From NCBI RefSeq assembly GCF_000422825.1, contig NZ_KE383928.1, positions 632,930-696,929 on the forward strand: a stretch of DNA of 64,000 nucleotides, read 5' to 3'. Shown here in pieces: positions 52,365 to 60,816 of this stretch. Position numbers and translations under genes: made by a program. The notes under the pieces were generated by a model. The model saw nothing but the letters and a program-made list of their open reading frames with translations, had not been told where the DNA came from and made no database searches. The DNA is from Nocardioides insulae DSM 17944 (GTDB lineage Bacteria; Actinomycetota; Actinomycetes; Propionibacteriales; Nocardioidaceae). The stretch's first letter is position 1. Every line of letters starts with the position of its first letter.

Positions 52365-52413
52365 ACAAAGACGTGAGGACGAAGAGGGAGATAGGGCGCG
52401 CCTATGCGGCCCG
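52365..52413 (-). promoter_or_regulatory. Conserved regulatory block of the MFS gene
   Basis: Twin of the block at 50742-50790: ACAAAGACGT (52365-52374), then ATAGGGCGCGCCTAT (52391-52405), a perfect ATAGG-N5-CCTAT palindrome, then CCCG. It lies 85-133 bases from the MFS start, immediately outside the HD-domain gene's stop at 52424. Confidence 0.75.
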
Positions 52414-52423
52414 CACAAGAGGG

Positions 52424-53038
52424 TTAGACCGAGGCGTGCCAGCCGGCCAGTTCGCGACGGACGTTCGTGCGGGCCGCAACCTCCCAGCGCCTGTACGCGT
52501 ACTCGGTGCGGAACAGCCGCTCCTTGTCGAGCAGCGTCTCCAGCACCTGGGTACGACCGATCCGGAAGTCCTCATCGGACAGGTGGGCGTACTCGGCTCG
52601 GACGGCCGCGGCGTACTCGGCGTAGCGGGCCTCGTCGGCCGCGAGGATGGCGAGGTCGGCATCGGAGAGGGCGCGGCCCGCGGGGTCGTCGTCGGCGGGG
52701 TCGTGGGTCTCGGTCAGCCGGACCAGTCGGACGACCTCGGTCACGACGTCGTCGGGCACCAGGCCCCGGAGTGCCTCCTCCGCCCACACCGCCGACCGCT
52801 CCTCGGCGTCCCGCTCGCCGTCGTAGACGGCGTCGTGGAACCAGGCGGCCAGGGTCACCGGCAGGTCGGGGAAGAGCTCACCGGCCGCAGCCAACTCGTC
52901 GAGTTGGGTGAGTACCTCGGTGAGGTGACGGAGGTCGTGGTAGTGCCGGGTGGGGTCGGTGTATGCCGCCACCAGGTCCTCACCGAGGTCGGGTGAGTCG
53001 GGCAGCGGCCATTGATGCGGGAGGTCCACCCGACCCAT
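52424..53038 (-). CDS. HD-domain hydrolase-like protein
   Basis: A 204-residue protein of the HD superfamily. PTRHYHDLRHLTEVLTQLDEL (about 29-49) and the HD motif AAWFHDAVYDGERDAEERSAV (about 64-84) carry the metal-binding His and Asp. C-terminal conserved RIGRTQVLETLLDKERLFRTEYA. Phosphohydrolase activity on nucleotides is possible but unproven. It starts 39 bases after the SerA-like stop on the same strand and may be cotranscribed. ATG at 53038. Confidence 0.87.
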   Translation of the reverse strand: MGRVDLPHQWPLPDSPDLGEDLVAAYTDPTRHYHDLRHLTEVLTQLDELAAAGELFPDLPVTLAAWFHDAVYDGERDAEERSAVWAEEALRGLVPDDVVTEVVRLVRLTETHDPADDDPAGRALSDADLAILAADEARYAEYAAAVRAEYAHLSDEDFRIGRTQVLETLLDKERLFRTEYAYRRWEVAARTNVRRELAGWHASV

Positions 53039-53077
53039 TGAACCAGCACCACCCGCCGTACCGGAGGACCGGCGGGG

Positions 53078-54277
53078 TCAGGCCGAGTAGGACCGCAGCC
53101 AGATGGTGTGGGTCGAGGCCGCCAGCTTGGCCGAAGCACTCTCCGGGATGTGGCTGGCGACATCGGTGACGACGTACCCCTGCTCGCCGCGAGTGGCGAG
53201 GTACTGCCCGGTGATGTTGACGCCATCCTCGGCCAGCAGGTTGTTGACCTCCGCCAGAACGCCGGGCACATTGACGTGCAGGAAGGCGTACCGCTCACCC
53301 TCGGTGAGGGGTGAGGGCTGGACGGCGGGCAGGTTGACCGAGAGTGCGGTGGAGCCCTCGCGGGCGAAGTCGCGGAGCTTGCCGGAGACGAAGTAGCCGA
53401 TCTCCTCCTGCGCCTCCTGGGTCGACCCGCCGACGTGAGGGGTGAGGATGACGTTGTCGAGCCCGCGCAGGACCGAGGTGAACTCGTCGCCCTGCGCCTT
53501 GGGCTCGACGGGGAAGACGTCGAGGGCGGCGCCGGCGATGTGACCGGACTCGATGTGTCGGCGCAGCGCGACGTCGTCGACCACCATGCCGCGGGAGGCA
53601 TTGATGAACAGGGCGCGCTTTTTCATCGCGGCGAACTGCTCCTCGCCGAAGATGCCGGCGTTGCCGGGGCGGCCGTCCACGTGCAGGCTGACCACGTCGG
53701 CCTCGGCGAGCAGGGCGTCCAGGCTCGGCATCCGGCGGGCGTTGCCGTGCGCGAGCCGGTCGGCGATGTCGTAGAAGATGACGTACATGCCCATCGCCTC
53801 GGCGAGGTTGGACAGCTGCGTGCCGATGTTGCCGTAGCCGACGATGCCCAGCGTGCGCCCCCGGACCTCGTGGCTGCCCTTGGCCGACTTGTCCCAGACG
53901 CCGTCGTGCATCCGCTGGTTCTTCTCCGCGAGCCGGCGAGCGAGTACGACGATCTCGGCGATGACCAGCTCCACCACGCTGCGGGTGTTGGAGAAGGGTG
54001 CGTTGAACACCGCGATGCCGCGCCCGGCGGCGGCGGTGAGGTCGACCTGGTTGGTGCCGATGCAGAAGCAGCCGATCGCGATCAGGTCGGTGGCGGCGTC
54101 CAGCACCCGCGGGGTGATGTGGGTGTTGGAGCGGATGCCGAGCATGGCCACACCGGGGAGCTTGGCGACCAACTCGTCCTCAGACAGCGAGTGGCTGAGC
54201 AACTCGACCTCGAAGCCCGCGCGCTCGAGATTCTCGACAGCGAGCGAATGAATGTTCTCCAGGAGCAGCACCTTCAC
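53078..54277 (-). CDS. serA: D-3-phosphoglycerate dehydrogenase (SerA type with ACT domain)
   Basis: A 399-residue NAD-dependent dehydrogenase that starts serine synthesis. The catalytic domain has VLLLENIHSLAVENLERAGF at the N terminus. NAD-binding Rossmann motif LGIVGYGNIGTQLSNLAEAMGM lies at about 146-167, the active-site Arg region FINASRGMVVD near 228, the Glu AALDVFPVEP near 252 and the His TPHVGGSTQEAQEEIG near 278-293. A C-terminal ACT domain (about 325-399) gives serine feedback. I chose GTG at 54277 (M-K-V-L); GTG at 54286 adds three residues. The length is the short, E. coli-like form. Confidence 0.9.
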   Translation of the reverse strand: MKVLLLENIHSLAVENLERAGFEVELLSHSLSEDELVAKLPGVAMLGIRSNTHITPRVLDAATDLIAIGCFCIGTNQVDLTAAAGRGIAVFNAPFSNTRSVVELVIAEIVVLARRLAEKNQRMHDGVWDKSAKGSHEVRGRTLGIVGYGNIGTQLSNLAEAMGMYVIFYDIADRLAHGNARRMPSLDALLAEADVVSLHVDGRPGNAGIFGEEQFAAMKKRALFINASRGMVVDDVALRRHIESGHIAGAALDVFPVEPKAQGDEFTSVLRGLDNVILTPHVGGSTQEAQEEIGYFVSGKLRDFAREGSTALSVNLPAVQPSPLTEGERYAFLHVNVPGVLAEVNNLLAEDGVNITGQYLATRGEQGYVVTDVASHIPESASAKLAASTHTIWLRSYSA

Positions 54278-54381
54278 GCCACCCACAGTAGTGGGCGGCG
54301 CCGGTCCGTGGAGGGCGCGACGGGATGCGGACGGTCACACCTGGGACCGGCGCCGGGGCCCGAGGCCCGGCCGGATCGCGG

Positions 54382-54882
54382 TCAGCCGCCGAGCACTGCG
54401 GAGAGGACGGCGGCCAGCACCATCAGGACCACGACGGCCACCAGCGAGCCCAGGATGAGCCACAGACCGAGTTTGCCGGGGCGCTCCTGCTTCTCGAACC
54501 CGATCGCGCCCCGGTTCGCGAACTGATGCAGCGGCGCGGCATAGAAGACCGGGATGTGTTGGCCCTGGGCCACCCGTACGTCGAGGCGCGCGTGGCCGTA
54601 GGTGCGCAACCACTGGGTGGAGACGTCGATCGCCCACGGGCCAGGTGGCACGGGGAACACGTTGTCGCCGTACCGCGCTGGCACCGGGTGGCCGTTGAGT
54701 CGCACCTGCGGCGTGATGGCGTTGATGGTCAGCACGCTCCCCTGGAGGTGGACGTGCAGGAAGCCGACGGGAGCCTGGACCGGCTGCGGCTGCGGACGCC
54801 ACTGCGGCTGTGGCTGCGACGACTGCGGCGGCGGCTGCGGCTGGGGATGCCCCGGTCGTGGCGGGGGAGGGGGCTGCGTCAT
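54382..54882 (-). CDS. Tail-anchored proline-rich hypothetical protein
   Basis: A 166-residue protein with a Pro/Gln-rich N terminus (about 1-40), a folded domain (GFLHVHLQGSVLTINAITPQVRLNGHPVPARYGDNVFPVPPG) to about 130, and a C-terminal membrane segment at about 140-163. No signal peptide, so it is probably tail-anchored with the domain in the cytoplasm. I know a family of actinobacterial proteins of similar layout but no function. The ATG at 54882 is preceded by GGAGAGGATG-type purines. Monocistronic, divergent to the oxidoreductase. Confidence 0.7.
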   Translation of the reverse strand: MTQPPPPPRPGHPQPQPPPQSSQPQPQWRPQPQPVQAPVGFLHVHLQGSVLTINAITPQVRLNGHPVPARYGDNVFPVPPGPWAIDVSTQWLRTYGHARLDVRVAQGQHIPVFYAAPLHQFANRGAIGFEKQERPGKLGLWLILGSLVAVVVLMVLAAVLSAVLGG

Positions 54883-54948
54883 GGCGACATCCTCTCCGAC
54901 GCGGTTCGCGCCACTCCTGACCCGGTCATGCCCGGCGTACGGACACTC

Positions 54949-54978
54949 TTGAAGCCGGTCTCAGGTTCACCCTAAGGT
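54949..54978 (+). promoter_or_regulatory. Promoter for a leaderless quinone-oxidoreductase transcript
   Basis: TTGAAG (54949-54954), 18-base spacer, TAAGGT (54973-54978). The predicted start lies at the ATG (54986), so the mRNA would be leaderless, as often in actinobacteria. No Shine-Dalgarno is visible. Confidence 0.5.
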
Positions 54979-54985
54979 CGCGGAC

Positions 54986-55939
54986 ATGCGTGCGATCCAG
55001 ATCACCAAGCTCGAGGGGCCCGAGGCCATCGAGCTGGTCGACATCCCGGCCCCGACCGCCGACGACGCGGTCATCATCGACGTGAAGGCCGCGGGCGTGG
55101 CCTTCCCCGAACTGCTCCAGACGAGGGGGCAGTACCAGATCAAGCCGGAGCTGCCGTTCGTCCCCGGCGCCGAGGTGGCCGGCGTGGTCGTGGCGGCCCC
55201 TGAGGGTTCCGGCCTGGAGCCCGGCGACCGGGTGGCGGCCCTGTGCAGCATCGGGGGCTTCGCGGAGACGACCCTCTCCAGCCCCGACCGGACCTTCAAG
55301 CTGCCCGACTCGGTGAGCTTCGAGGCCGGCGCGTCGTTCATGTTCAACTACGGCACCGTCTACTTCGCGCTGATCGAGCGCGGCAACCTCGCCGCGGGGG
55401 AGACCGTGCTCGTGCACGGTGCCGCCGGGGGGATCGGTACAGCGGCGATCCAGGTGGCGAAGGCGTACGGCGCCGGCCGCGTGATCGGCGTCGTCTCGAC
55501 CGAGGCGAAGGGCGAGATCGCCCTGGCCGCCGGTGCCGACGAGGTCGTGCTGGCCGACGGGTTCCTCGACTCGGTGGGCCGGGCCTCGGTGGACATCGTG
55601 GTCGACCCGGTCGGCGGCGACCGTTTCACCGACTCGGTGCGGGCCATGCGTGAGCAGGGCCGACTGCTGGTCATCGGATTCACCGGCGGCAGCATCCCCG
55701 AGGTCAAGGTCAACCGGCTGCTGCTCAACAACGTCTCCGTCGTCGGCGTCGGCTGGGGTGCCTTCGCGATGACCAAGCCGGGCCACCTGATGAAGGAGTG
55801 GGACGCGATGCTCCCGCACCTGTCCAGCGGTGCCCTCGCCCCGGTGATCGGGCCGTCCTTCCCGCTGGAGAAGGCCAGCGACGCGCTGGTCTGCCTCGAG
55901 CAGCGGGCCGCCACCGGCAAGGTGGTGCTCACGGTATGA
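54986..55939 (+). CDS. NADPH:quinone oxidoreductase-type MDR dehydrogenase
   Basis: A 317-residue medium-chain dehydrogenase/reductase without zinc ligands. GroES-like N-terminal domain (LPFVPGAEVAGVVV at about 55-68), then an NADP-binding Rossmann motif VLVHGAAGGIGTAAIQVAKAYGA at about 139-161, and IVVDPVGGDRFTDSVRAM near 205. Members reduce quinones or 2-enoyl substrates; the substrate is not specified. It overlaps the thioesterase start as ATGA, so the pair is coupled. Together they could handle a CoA-linked enoyl intermediate. Confidence 0.88.
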   Translation: MRAIQITKLEGPEAIELVDIPAPTADDAVIIDVKAAGVAFPELLQTRGQYQIKPELPFVPGAEVAGVVVAAPEGSGLEPGDRVAALCSIGGFAETTLSSPDRTFKLPDSVSFEAGASFMFNYGTVYFALIERGNLAAGETVLVHGAAGGIGTAAIQVAKAYGAGRVIGVVSTEAKGEIALAAGADEVVLADGFLDSVGRASVDIVVDPVGGDRFTDSVRAMREQGRLLVIGFTGGSIPEVKVNRLLLNNVSVVGVGWGAFAMTKPGHLMKEWDAMLPHLSSGALAPVIGPSFPLEKASDALVCLEQRAATGKVVLTV

Positions 55940-56457
55940 GCGGCGCCCAGGCGCCGTCCCGCCCCGCGCTGCCCACCGTCGCGGAGATCGATGCCCTCGG
56001 CAACGAGGTCCGCCTCCTCGCTCCGCCGGAGTGGGAGGACCAGAACGGCCACGTCAACGTGTGCCACTACTACAACTTCCACATGCAGGGCGCGCACCGG
56101 TTCTTCGAGGAGCTCGGGGTGCACGGGGACTACCTCGCGACCTACGGTCAGAGCACCTTCACGATGGAACAGCACATCAACTTCTACGACGAGGTGCTGA
56201 TCGGCCACGAGGTCAGCGTGCACACCCGGCTGCTGGCCCGGAACGCCAAGTTGCTGCACGCCGCCTCGATCATCGTCAACCGCACCACCGGGCGCGTGGT
56301 CAACACGCTCGAGTACGTCGAGGGCCACGTCGACCTGACCACCCGGCGTACCGTCCCGTGGCAGCAGGTCCTCGCCGAGCCGATCGATGCCCTGCTGGCC
56401 CAGCACCGGGCGCTGGACTGGACGCTGCCGCCGACCGGCACGATGGGTCTTCGCTGA
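55936..56457 (+). CDS. Hotdog-fold thioesterase
   Basis: A 173-residue single-hotdog protein. The signature EWEDQNGHVNVCHYYNFHMQGAHRFFEELG (about 32-61) resembles the 4-hydroxybenzoyl-CoA thioesterase type, with an Asp (Asp36) before GHVNV. FTMEQHINFYDEVLIGHEVSVHTRLL follows. Family members hydrolyse acyl-CoA, including betainyl-CoA-type thioesters, but the substrate here is unknown. The ATG overlaps the oxidoreductase stop. A bidirectional terminator lies 28 bases after its stop. Confidence 0.87.
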   Translation: MSGAQAPSRPALPTVAEIDALGNEVRLLAPPEWEDQNGHVNVCHYYNFHMQGAHRFFEELGVHGDYLATYGQSTFTMEQHINFYDEVLIGHEVSVHTRLLARNAKLLHAASIIVNRTTGRVVNTLEYVEGHVDLTTRRTVPWQQVLAEPIDALLAQHRALDWTLPPTGTMGLR

Positions 56458-56484
56458 GCCTCGACCCACGCTGACACCAACCAC

Positions 56485-56524
56485 TCTGCCCCCGACTCAG
56501 GCACTTGCCTGGGTCGGGGGCAGA
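56485..56524. terminator. Bidirectional terminator between the thioesterase and Ig-repeat genes
   Basis: TCTGCCCCCGACTCAGGC (56485-56502) pairs with GCCTGGGTCGGGGGCAGA (56507-56524): an 18-bp stem with one G-T wobble and a 4-base loop. It lies between two convergent genes and suits both. Confidence 0.8.
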
Positions 56525-56578
56525 GCGGTGTTCGGGCCCGCCGGACACCGCGCAGGGGTCCCGGCGGGCCGGTTTCGA

Positions 56579-58750
56579 TCAGCGGCGAACGACCCGGATC
56601 AGAGCGGCCGACGCGCCGAGGAGCAGAGCCAGCAGGCTCGCCCCGAGCAGTGCGTACTGCTTGCCGTCCGCCTCGTGCGTGGGGGCTGCTGCCAGCGAGG
56701 CTTCGACGAGTTCCGGCGCGGGCCCGGAGTGATCGCGCACCGGGAGCTCATCACCCTGCGTCACGGTCTGCTTCGCGCTCGGGGCCGACCCGCCAGAGGC
56801 GGCCGCGGCCACCTCCTCGTCGGTGGACTCCTCCGGGGTGGACTCCTCAGAGGTGGTCCCCTCGCCGCTGTCGGCGGGGTCGGCGTCCGGCCGGACCGCC
56901 CCCGAACCGGAACCGTCCTGCTCGCTCTCCTCGGCCTGCTCCTCGCCCAGGGTGGACTCGGCCGAATCGGGCTGCGCGCCGGCCGCGTCGTTCGCGGAGG
57001 CGTCGGAGACCTGGCCGCCCTGGCCACCCTCGGTCGAGGTGTCGGTCGAGGTGTCGGTGGAGGGACCGGGGACCTCGGGGGTGCTCTCGGTCGGCTCCTC
57101 GGCCACCGTGTCCGGCTCCTCCTCGGGGAGGACCGGCTGGACGGCGTCCAGGGTGAAGGTGAGGGTGGTCTCGTTGCCGAGGGCGTCGTAGGCGACCAGG
57201 GTGTTCTCCCCGGCCAGAGCGCCCCAGTAGTTCCCGACGATCACGCCGTTCACGTCGGACCAGCGGTTGGCGGAGAGCGGGTGGTCGTGACCGTTGATCC
57301 GGACGCCGGCGACCTTGCTGCCCAGCGCGCCGTCGTCGAGGGAGTAGGACCGGGAGGTGGCGGACGAGCCGTCCTTCTCGGTCACGACGGGACCGGTGGT
57401 GTCGAGGACGAAGGTCACCTCGGTGGTGTTGCCGGCGAGGTCGGTGACGGTGAGGACGTTCGTGCCCTCCACCGCTCCGCGGCGGCCGGGGGTGAGGTCG
57501 TTGACGTCGGTCCACACCGCGTCGGTGAGAGCGAAGTCGACCCCGTTGACCGAGGCGGTCGCGATCTTGTTGCGGTCGAAGAGCTTGAACGACTTCGACT
57601 GGGCCGCCCCGGGCTGGCCCTTGTCGGTCACGGTGGGACCGGTGGTGTCGAGGACGAAGGTCACCTCGGTGGTGTTGCCGGCGAGGTCGGTGACGGTGAG
57701 GACGTTCGTGCCCTCCACCGCTCCGCGGCGGCCGGGGGTGAGGTCGTTGACGTCGGTCCACACCGCGTCGGTCAGGGCGAAGTCGACCCCGTTGACCGAG
57801 GCGGTCGCGATCTTGTTGCGGTCGAAGAGCTTGAACGACTTCGACTGGGCCGCCCCGGGCTGGCCCTTGTCGGAGACGGTGGGTGCGGTGCCGTCGACGG
57901 TGAATCGGTGCTGCCCGGTGGTGGACAGGTTGCCCACGGAGTCGAGGGCGTTGTACTTGAGGTAGTAGTCGCCGTCGGCGCCGGGCACGGTCACCCCGAG
58001 ACTGCGCCCGGAGGTCTGGTTGGAGTCGAGCAGGCCGGTAGGGCCGTAGACGTTGCCGACCGTCTTGGCCACCTGGTGGTCGTCCGTGGCGGAGACGGTG
58101 AACAGGTGACCCGGGCGGACCAGGGAGGACTGCGGTGCGATCGTGGCCACCGGCTTCACGAAGTCGCACAGGTAGGACTCGGGGGCGTCGGTGACCGTTT
58201 TGGTGTCGACCACCTGGCTCCAGCCGGTGGGGGTGTAGCGCACCCACGCCGCCTTCGCCGGGTCGGTGGTGCCACCCGACTTGCCGTTGTAGTACAGGGT
58301 CTCGGTGGACGCCGGGACATAGTCCGGGTTGGCCCGGTCCTCCCAGACCGCGTCCCTGGCCGGCACCTCGACGTGGCGCTGGGTCACCCCCGTGCGGTGC
58401 CACAGTTCCCAGTCGTAGAACACGGTCCGACCGGAATCCTTGTGGGCCCAGCGGGTCTTGACGACCTCTCCGAGCCAGTTCTTCACGACGTACTCGACGT
58501 CGGTGTGGCTGACCTCGGCCACGGCGTCCTGGACCTTGACCGAGACCATCGGCTCGCCCTGGGCGGGGTGGGTGATCGTCTTGGCGTACTGCGACTCGGT
58601 GTGAGTCACCGCGGGGATGGTCTCGATCAGCTTGGGCGAGCCCGCGCTGCAGTTCGGGTCTGCCGCCGAGGCGGGCGAAGCCGGCAGCGCGAAGCCCAGG
58701 CTGGTGAGGGTCGCGCCGAGAACGGCGGCGGAGGCAATGCTCTTCTTCAT
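56579..58750 (-). CDS. Secreted surface protein with tandem Ig-like repeats
   Basis: A 723-residue protein with a signal peptide (KKSIASAAVLGATLTSLGFA, cleaved near ASAADP) and an N-terminal domain of about 250 residues. Four Ig-like segments follow (about 235-540), two of which are near-identical 82-residue copies. Next is a long Glu/Ser/Thr/Pro/Asp-rich stalk (about 550-690) and a C-terminal membrane segment ending ALIRVVRR. No LPXTG sortase motif is present; the C terminus would be held in the membrane. It is a likely wall-spanning surface adhesin-like protein. The ATG at 58750 has AGGAAA 8 bases upstream. Confidence 0.85.
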   Translation of the reverse strand: MKKSIASAAVLGATLTSLGFALPASPASAADPNCSAGSPKLIETIPAVTHTESQYAKTITHPAQGEPMVSVKVQDAVAEVSHTDVEYVVKNWLGEVVKTRWAHKDSGRTVFYDWELWHRTGVTQRHVEVPARDAVWEDRANPDYVPASTETLYYNGKSGGTTDPAKAAWVRYTPTGWSQVVDTKTVTDAPESYLCDFVKPVATIAPQSSLVRPGHLFTVSATDDHQVAKTVGNVYGPTGLLDSNQTSGRSLGVTVPGADGDYYLKYNALDSVGNLSTTGQHRFTVDGTAPTVSDKGQPGAAQSKSFKLFDRNKIATASVNGVDFALTDAVWTDVNDLTPGRRGAVEGTNVLTVTDLAGNTTEVTFVLDTTGPTVTDKGQPGAAQSKSFKLFDRNKIATASVNGVDFALTDAVWTDVNDLTPGRRGAVEGTNVLTVTDLAGNTTEVTFVLDTTGPVVTEKDGSSATSRSYSLDDGALGSKVAGVRINGHDHPLSANRWSDVNGVIVGNYWGALAGENTLVAYDALGNETTLTFTLDAVQPVLPEEEPDTVAEEPTESTPEVPGPSTDTSTDTSTEGGQGGQVSDASANDAAGAQPDSAESTLGEEQAEESEQDGSGSGAVRPDADPADSGEGTTSEESTPEESTDEEVAAAASGGSAPSAKQTVTQGDELPVRDHSGPAPELVEASLAAAPTHEADGKQYALLGASLLALLLGASAALIRVVRR
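57391..57882 (-). repeat. 246-bp tandem duplication encoding Ig-like repeats
   Basis: Two copies, 57391-57636 and 57637-57882, almost identical in DNA including silent sites (for example GGTGAGAGCG versus GGTCAGGGCG near 57522/57768). Each codes 82 residues (DKGQPGAAQSKSFKLF...). The near-identity indicates a recent duplication. Confidence 0.9.
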
Positions 58751-58967
58751 CGGTGAGATTTCCTGATCGAGGGACGTGAGAGACCCGAGAGATGCGCGGT
58801 GCGCGACCGAATATTCGCAGGGCCGGACCGTCGCCCGCAGGCGAACGGGGCAATTGGCATCCCTCATCTGGGGGAGATGCGCGTCACCGCGAACCTCTTC
58901 GGCTACCAGCGGGTAGTCCCGGCACGCGATCGTGCCTGGCGCCCGAGCGGTGGGTCCCTCCCGCCTA

Positions 58968-58994
58968 CCCGACCCGTTCGCCGTCCGGGTCGGG
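58968..58994 (-). terminator. Terminator directly after the XPB gene
   Basis: CCCGACCCG (58968-58976) and CGGGTCGGG (58986-58994) form a 9-bp stem around a 9-base loop, next to the XPB stop codon. It sits between XPB and the surface-protein leader. Confidence 0.65.
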
Positions 58995-58995
58995 C

Positions 58996-60678
58996 TCAGG
59001 CGAACAGGTCACCGAGGGAATCGGCGTCGACGATGCGGTAGGCGTAGCCCTGCTCGGCGAGGAAGCGCTGACGGTTCTGCGCGAAGTCGGCGTCGACGGT
59101 GTCGCGGGAGACGATCGCGTAGAAGTGGGCGACCTTGCGCGCGCCGTCCGGGGCCGGCGCCTCACCCGGGCGAAGCAGCCGACCGAGCCGCTGGGCCTCC
59201 TCCTGGCGGGACCCGAAGGAGCCGGAGACCTGGATGGCGACCTCGGCGGTGGGCAGGTCGATGGAGAAGTTGGCGACCTTGCTGACCACCAGCAGGTCGA
59301 GGTCGCCCGCCCGGAACGCGTCGAAGAGTCGCTGCCGCTCCTTGACCGAGGTCTCGCCCTTGATCACCGGGGCGTCGAGGGCGGACGCGATCTCGTCGAG
59401 CTGGTCGATGTACTGCCCGATCACGAGCGTGGGCCGCCCGGCATGCTGGGCGATCAGGTCGCGGACGACGTCGATCTTGTGGTGGGTGCAGGCGGCCAGC
59501 CGGTACCGCTCGTCCGGCTCCGCGGTGGCATAGGCGAGGCGTTCCTCGGACGGGAGGGTGACCCGGACCTCGACACAGTCGGCGGGCGCGATCCAGCCCT
59601 GCGCCTCGATGTCCTTCCAGGGGGCGTCGTACCGCTTGGGGCCGATCAGGGAGAACACGTCACCCTCGCGCCCGTCCTCCCGCACCAGCGTCGCGGTGAG
59701 CCCGATCCGGCGGCGCGCCTGCAGATCGGCGGTCATCCGGAAGATCGGGGCCGGCAGCAGATGGACCTCGTCGTAGACGATCAGCCCCCAGTCGCGGGCG
59801 TCGAGAAGTTCGAGGTGCGGGAAGACACCCTTCCGCTTGGTGGTGAGGACCTGGTACGTCGCGATGGTGACCGGCCGGACCTCCTTGACCGAGCCGGAGT
59901 ACTCACCGATCTCCTCGGCGGAGAGGGACGTACGACGGACCAGTTCGTCCTTCCACTGGCGGGCGCTCACCGTGTTGGTGACCAGGATCAGGGTGGTCGC
60001 CTTGGCATGCGCCATGGTGGCCGCCCCGACCAGGGTCTTGCCCGCGCCGCAGGGCAGCACGACGACACCCGAGCCGCCGTGCCAGAACGACTCGGCCGCC
60101 TCGGCCTGGTAGGGGCGCAACTGCCAGTCGTCGGTGACCAGTTCGATGGGGTGGGCCTCCCCGTCGACGTACCCGGCGTAGTCCTCGGCCGGCCACCCGA
60201 GCTTGAGCAGCGCCTGCTTGAGGTTGCCGCGCTCGGAGGGATGCACGGCGACCGCACCCTCGCTGTCGGGGTGGTCGTCGATCCGGGCGCCGAGCATCCC
60301 CTGCACCCGCTTGGCGCGCAGCACCTCCTCGAGCACCGGCCGGTCGACCGTGGCCAGCACCAGACCGTGGGTGGGGTGCTTCTCCAGACGCAGCCGGCCG
60401 TAGCGGGCCATCGTCTCGGCGACGTCGACCAGCAGCGCGTGCGGGACGGCGTACCGGCTGAACTCCAGGAGCGCGTCGACGACCTGCTCGGCATCGTGGC
60501 CGGCAGCCCGTGCGTTCCACAGTCCGAGCGGGGTGAGTCGGTAGGTGTGGATGTGCTCGGGACTGCGCTCGAGCTCCGCGAACGGGGCGATCGCCTTGCG
60601 TGCCTCCACGGCCCGGGGATGGTCGACCTCGAGCAGAAGGGTCTTGTCGGACTGGACGATCAGGGGGCCGTCGTTCAC
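58996..60678 (-). CDS. XPB/Ssl2-type DNA helicase
   Basis: A 560-residue superfamily 2 helicase of the bacterial XPB group. The N-terminal helicase_C_3-like part reaches residue 180 (with RYGRLRLEKHPTHGLVLATVDRPVL). Then come helicase motifs: I LPCGAGKTLVGAAT at about 208-221, II (DEVH) VYDEVHLLPAP at about 302-312, III LTATLVREDG near 330, and VI QEEAQRLGRLLRPGEAP near 498-514. Archaeal/eukaryotic XPB unwinds DNA for repair; the bacterial version is typical of actinobacteria. ATG at 60678. It stands alone between soxG and the surface gene. Confidence 0.95.
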   Translation of the reverse strand: MNDGPLIVQSDKTLLLEVDHPRAVEARKAIAPFAELERSPEHIHTYRLTPLGLWNARAAGHDAEQVVDALLEFSRYAVPHALLVDVAETMARYGRLRLEKHPTHGLVLATVDRPVLEEVLRAKRVQGMLGARIDDHPDSEGAVAVHPSERGNLKQALLKLGWPAEDYAGYVDGEAHPIELVTDDWQLRPYQAEAAESFWHGGSGVVVLPCGAGKTLVGAATMAHAKATTLILVTNTVSARQWKDELVRRTSLSAEEIGEYSGSVKEVRPVTIATYQVLTTKRKGVFPHLELLDARDWGLIVYDEVHLLPAPIFRMTADLQARRRIGLTATLVREDGREGDVFSLIGPKRYDAPWKDIEAQGWIAPADCVEVRVTLPSEERLAYATAEPDERYRLAACTHHKIDVVRDLIAQHAGRPTLVIGQYIDQLDEIASALDAPVIKGETSVKERQRLFDAFRAGDLDLLVVSKVANFSIDLPTAEVAIQVSGSFGSRQEEAQRLGRLLRPGEAPAPDGARKVAHFYAIVSRDTVDADFAQNRQRFLAEQGYAYRIVDADSLGDLFA

Positions 60679-60751
60679 CGGTCCAGGGTACGAGGGTGTG
60701 GCTCAGACCGGATCCGTGCCGGGTCGGCGTTCCGCCCGAGCAGGCGGCCGA

Positions 60752-60775
60752 CGGTCCTGTCCGGCGTCAGGACCG
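60752..60775 (-). terminator. Hairpin after soxG
   Basis: CGGTCCTG (60752-60759), 8-base loop, CAGGACCG (60768-60775). It lies 41 bases after the soxG stop and may end the sox transcript. Confidence 0.5.
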
Positions 60776-60816
60776 GCCGAACGCGCCCGCCCGCCGGTCA
60801 GCCCGGGGGTCCAGCG

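Noticed and set aside
58751..58960. Structured leader before the surface-protein gene, with a stretch somewhat like a c-di-GMP riboswitch half (GGGACTACC...GGTAGCCG)
   Set aside because: The conserved 5' half (GCAAACC and GACGCAAAGC blocks) is absent, so I do not call a riboswitch. Several hairpins such as GGCACGATCGCGTGCC are visible and a covariance search would settle it.
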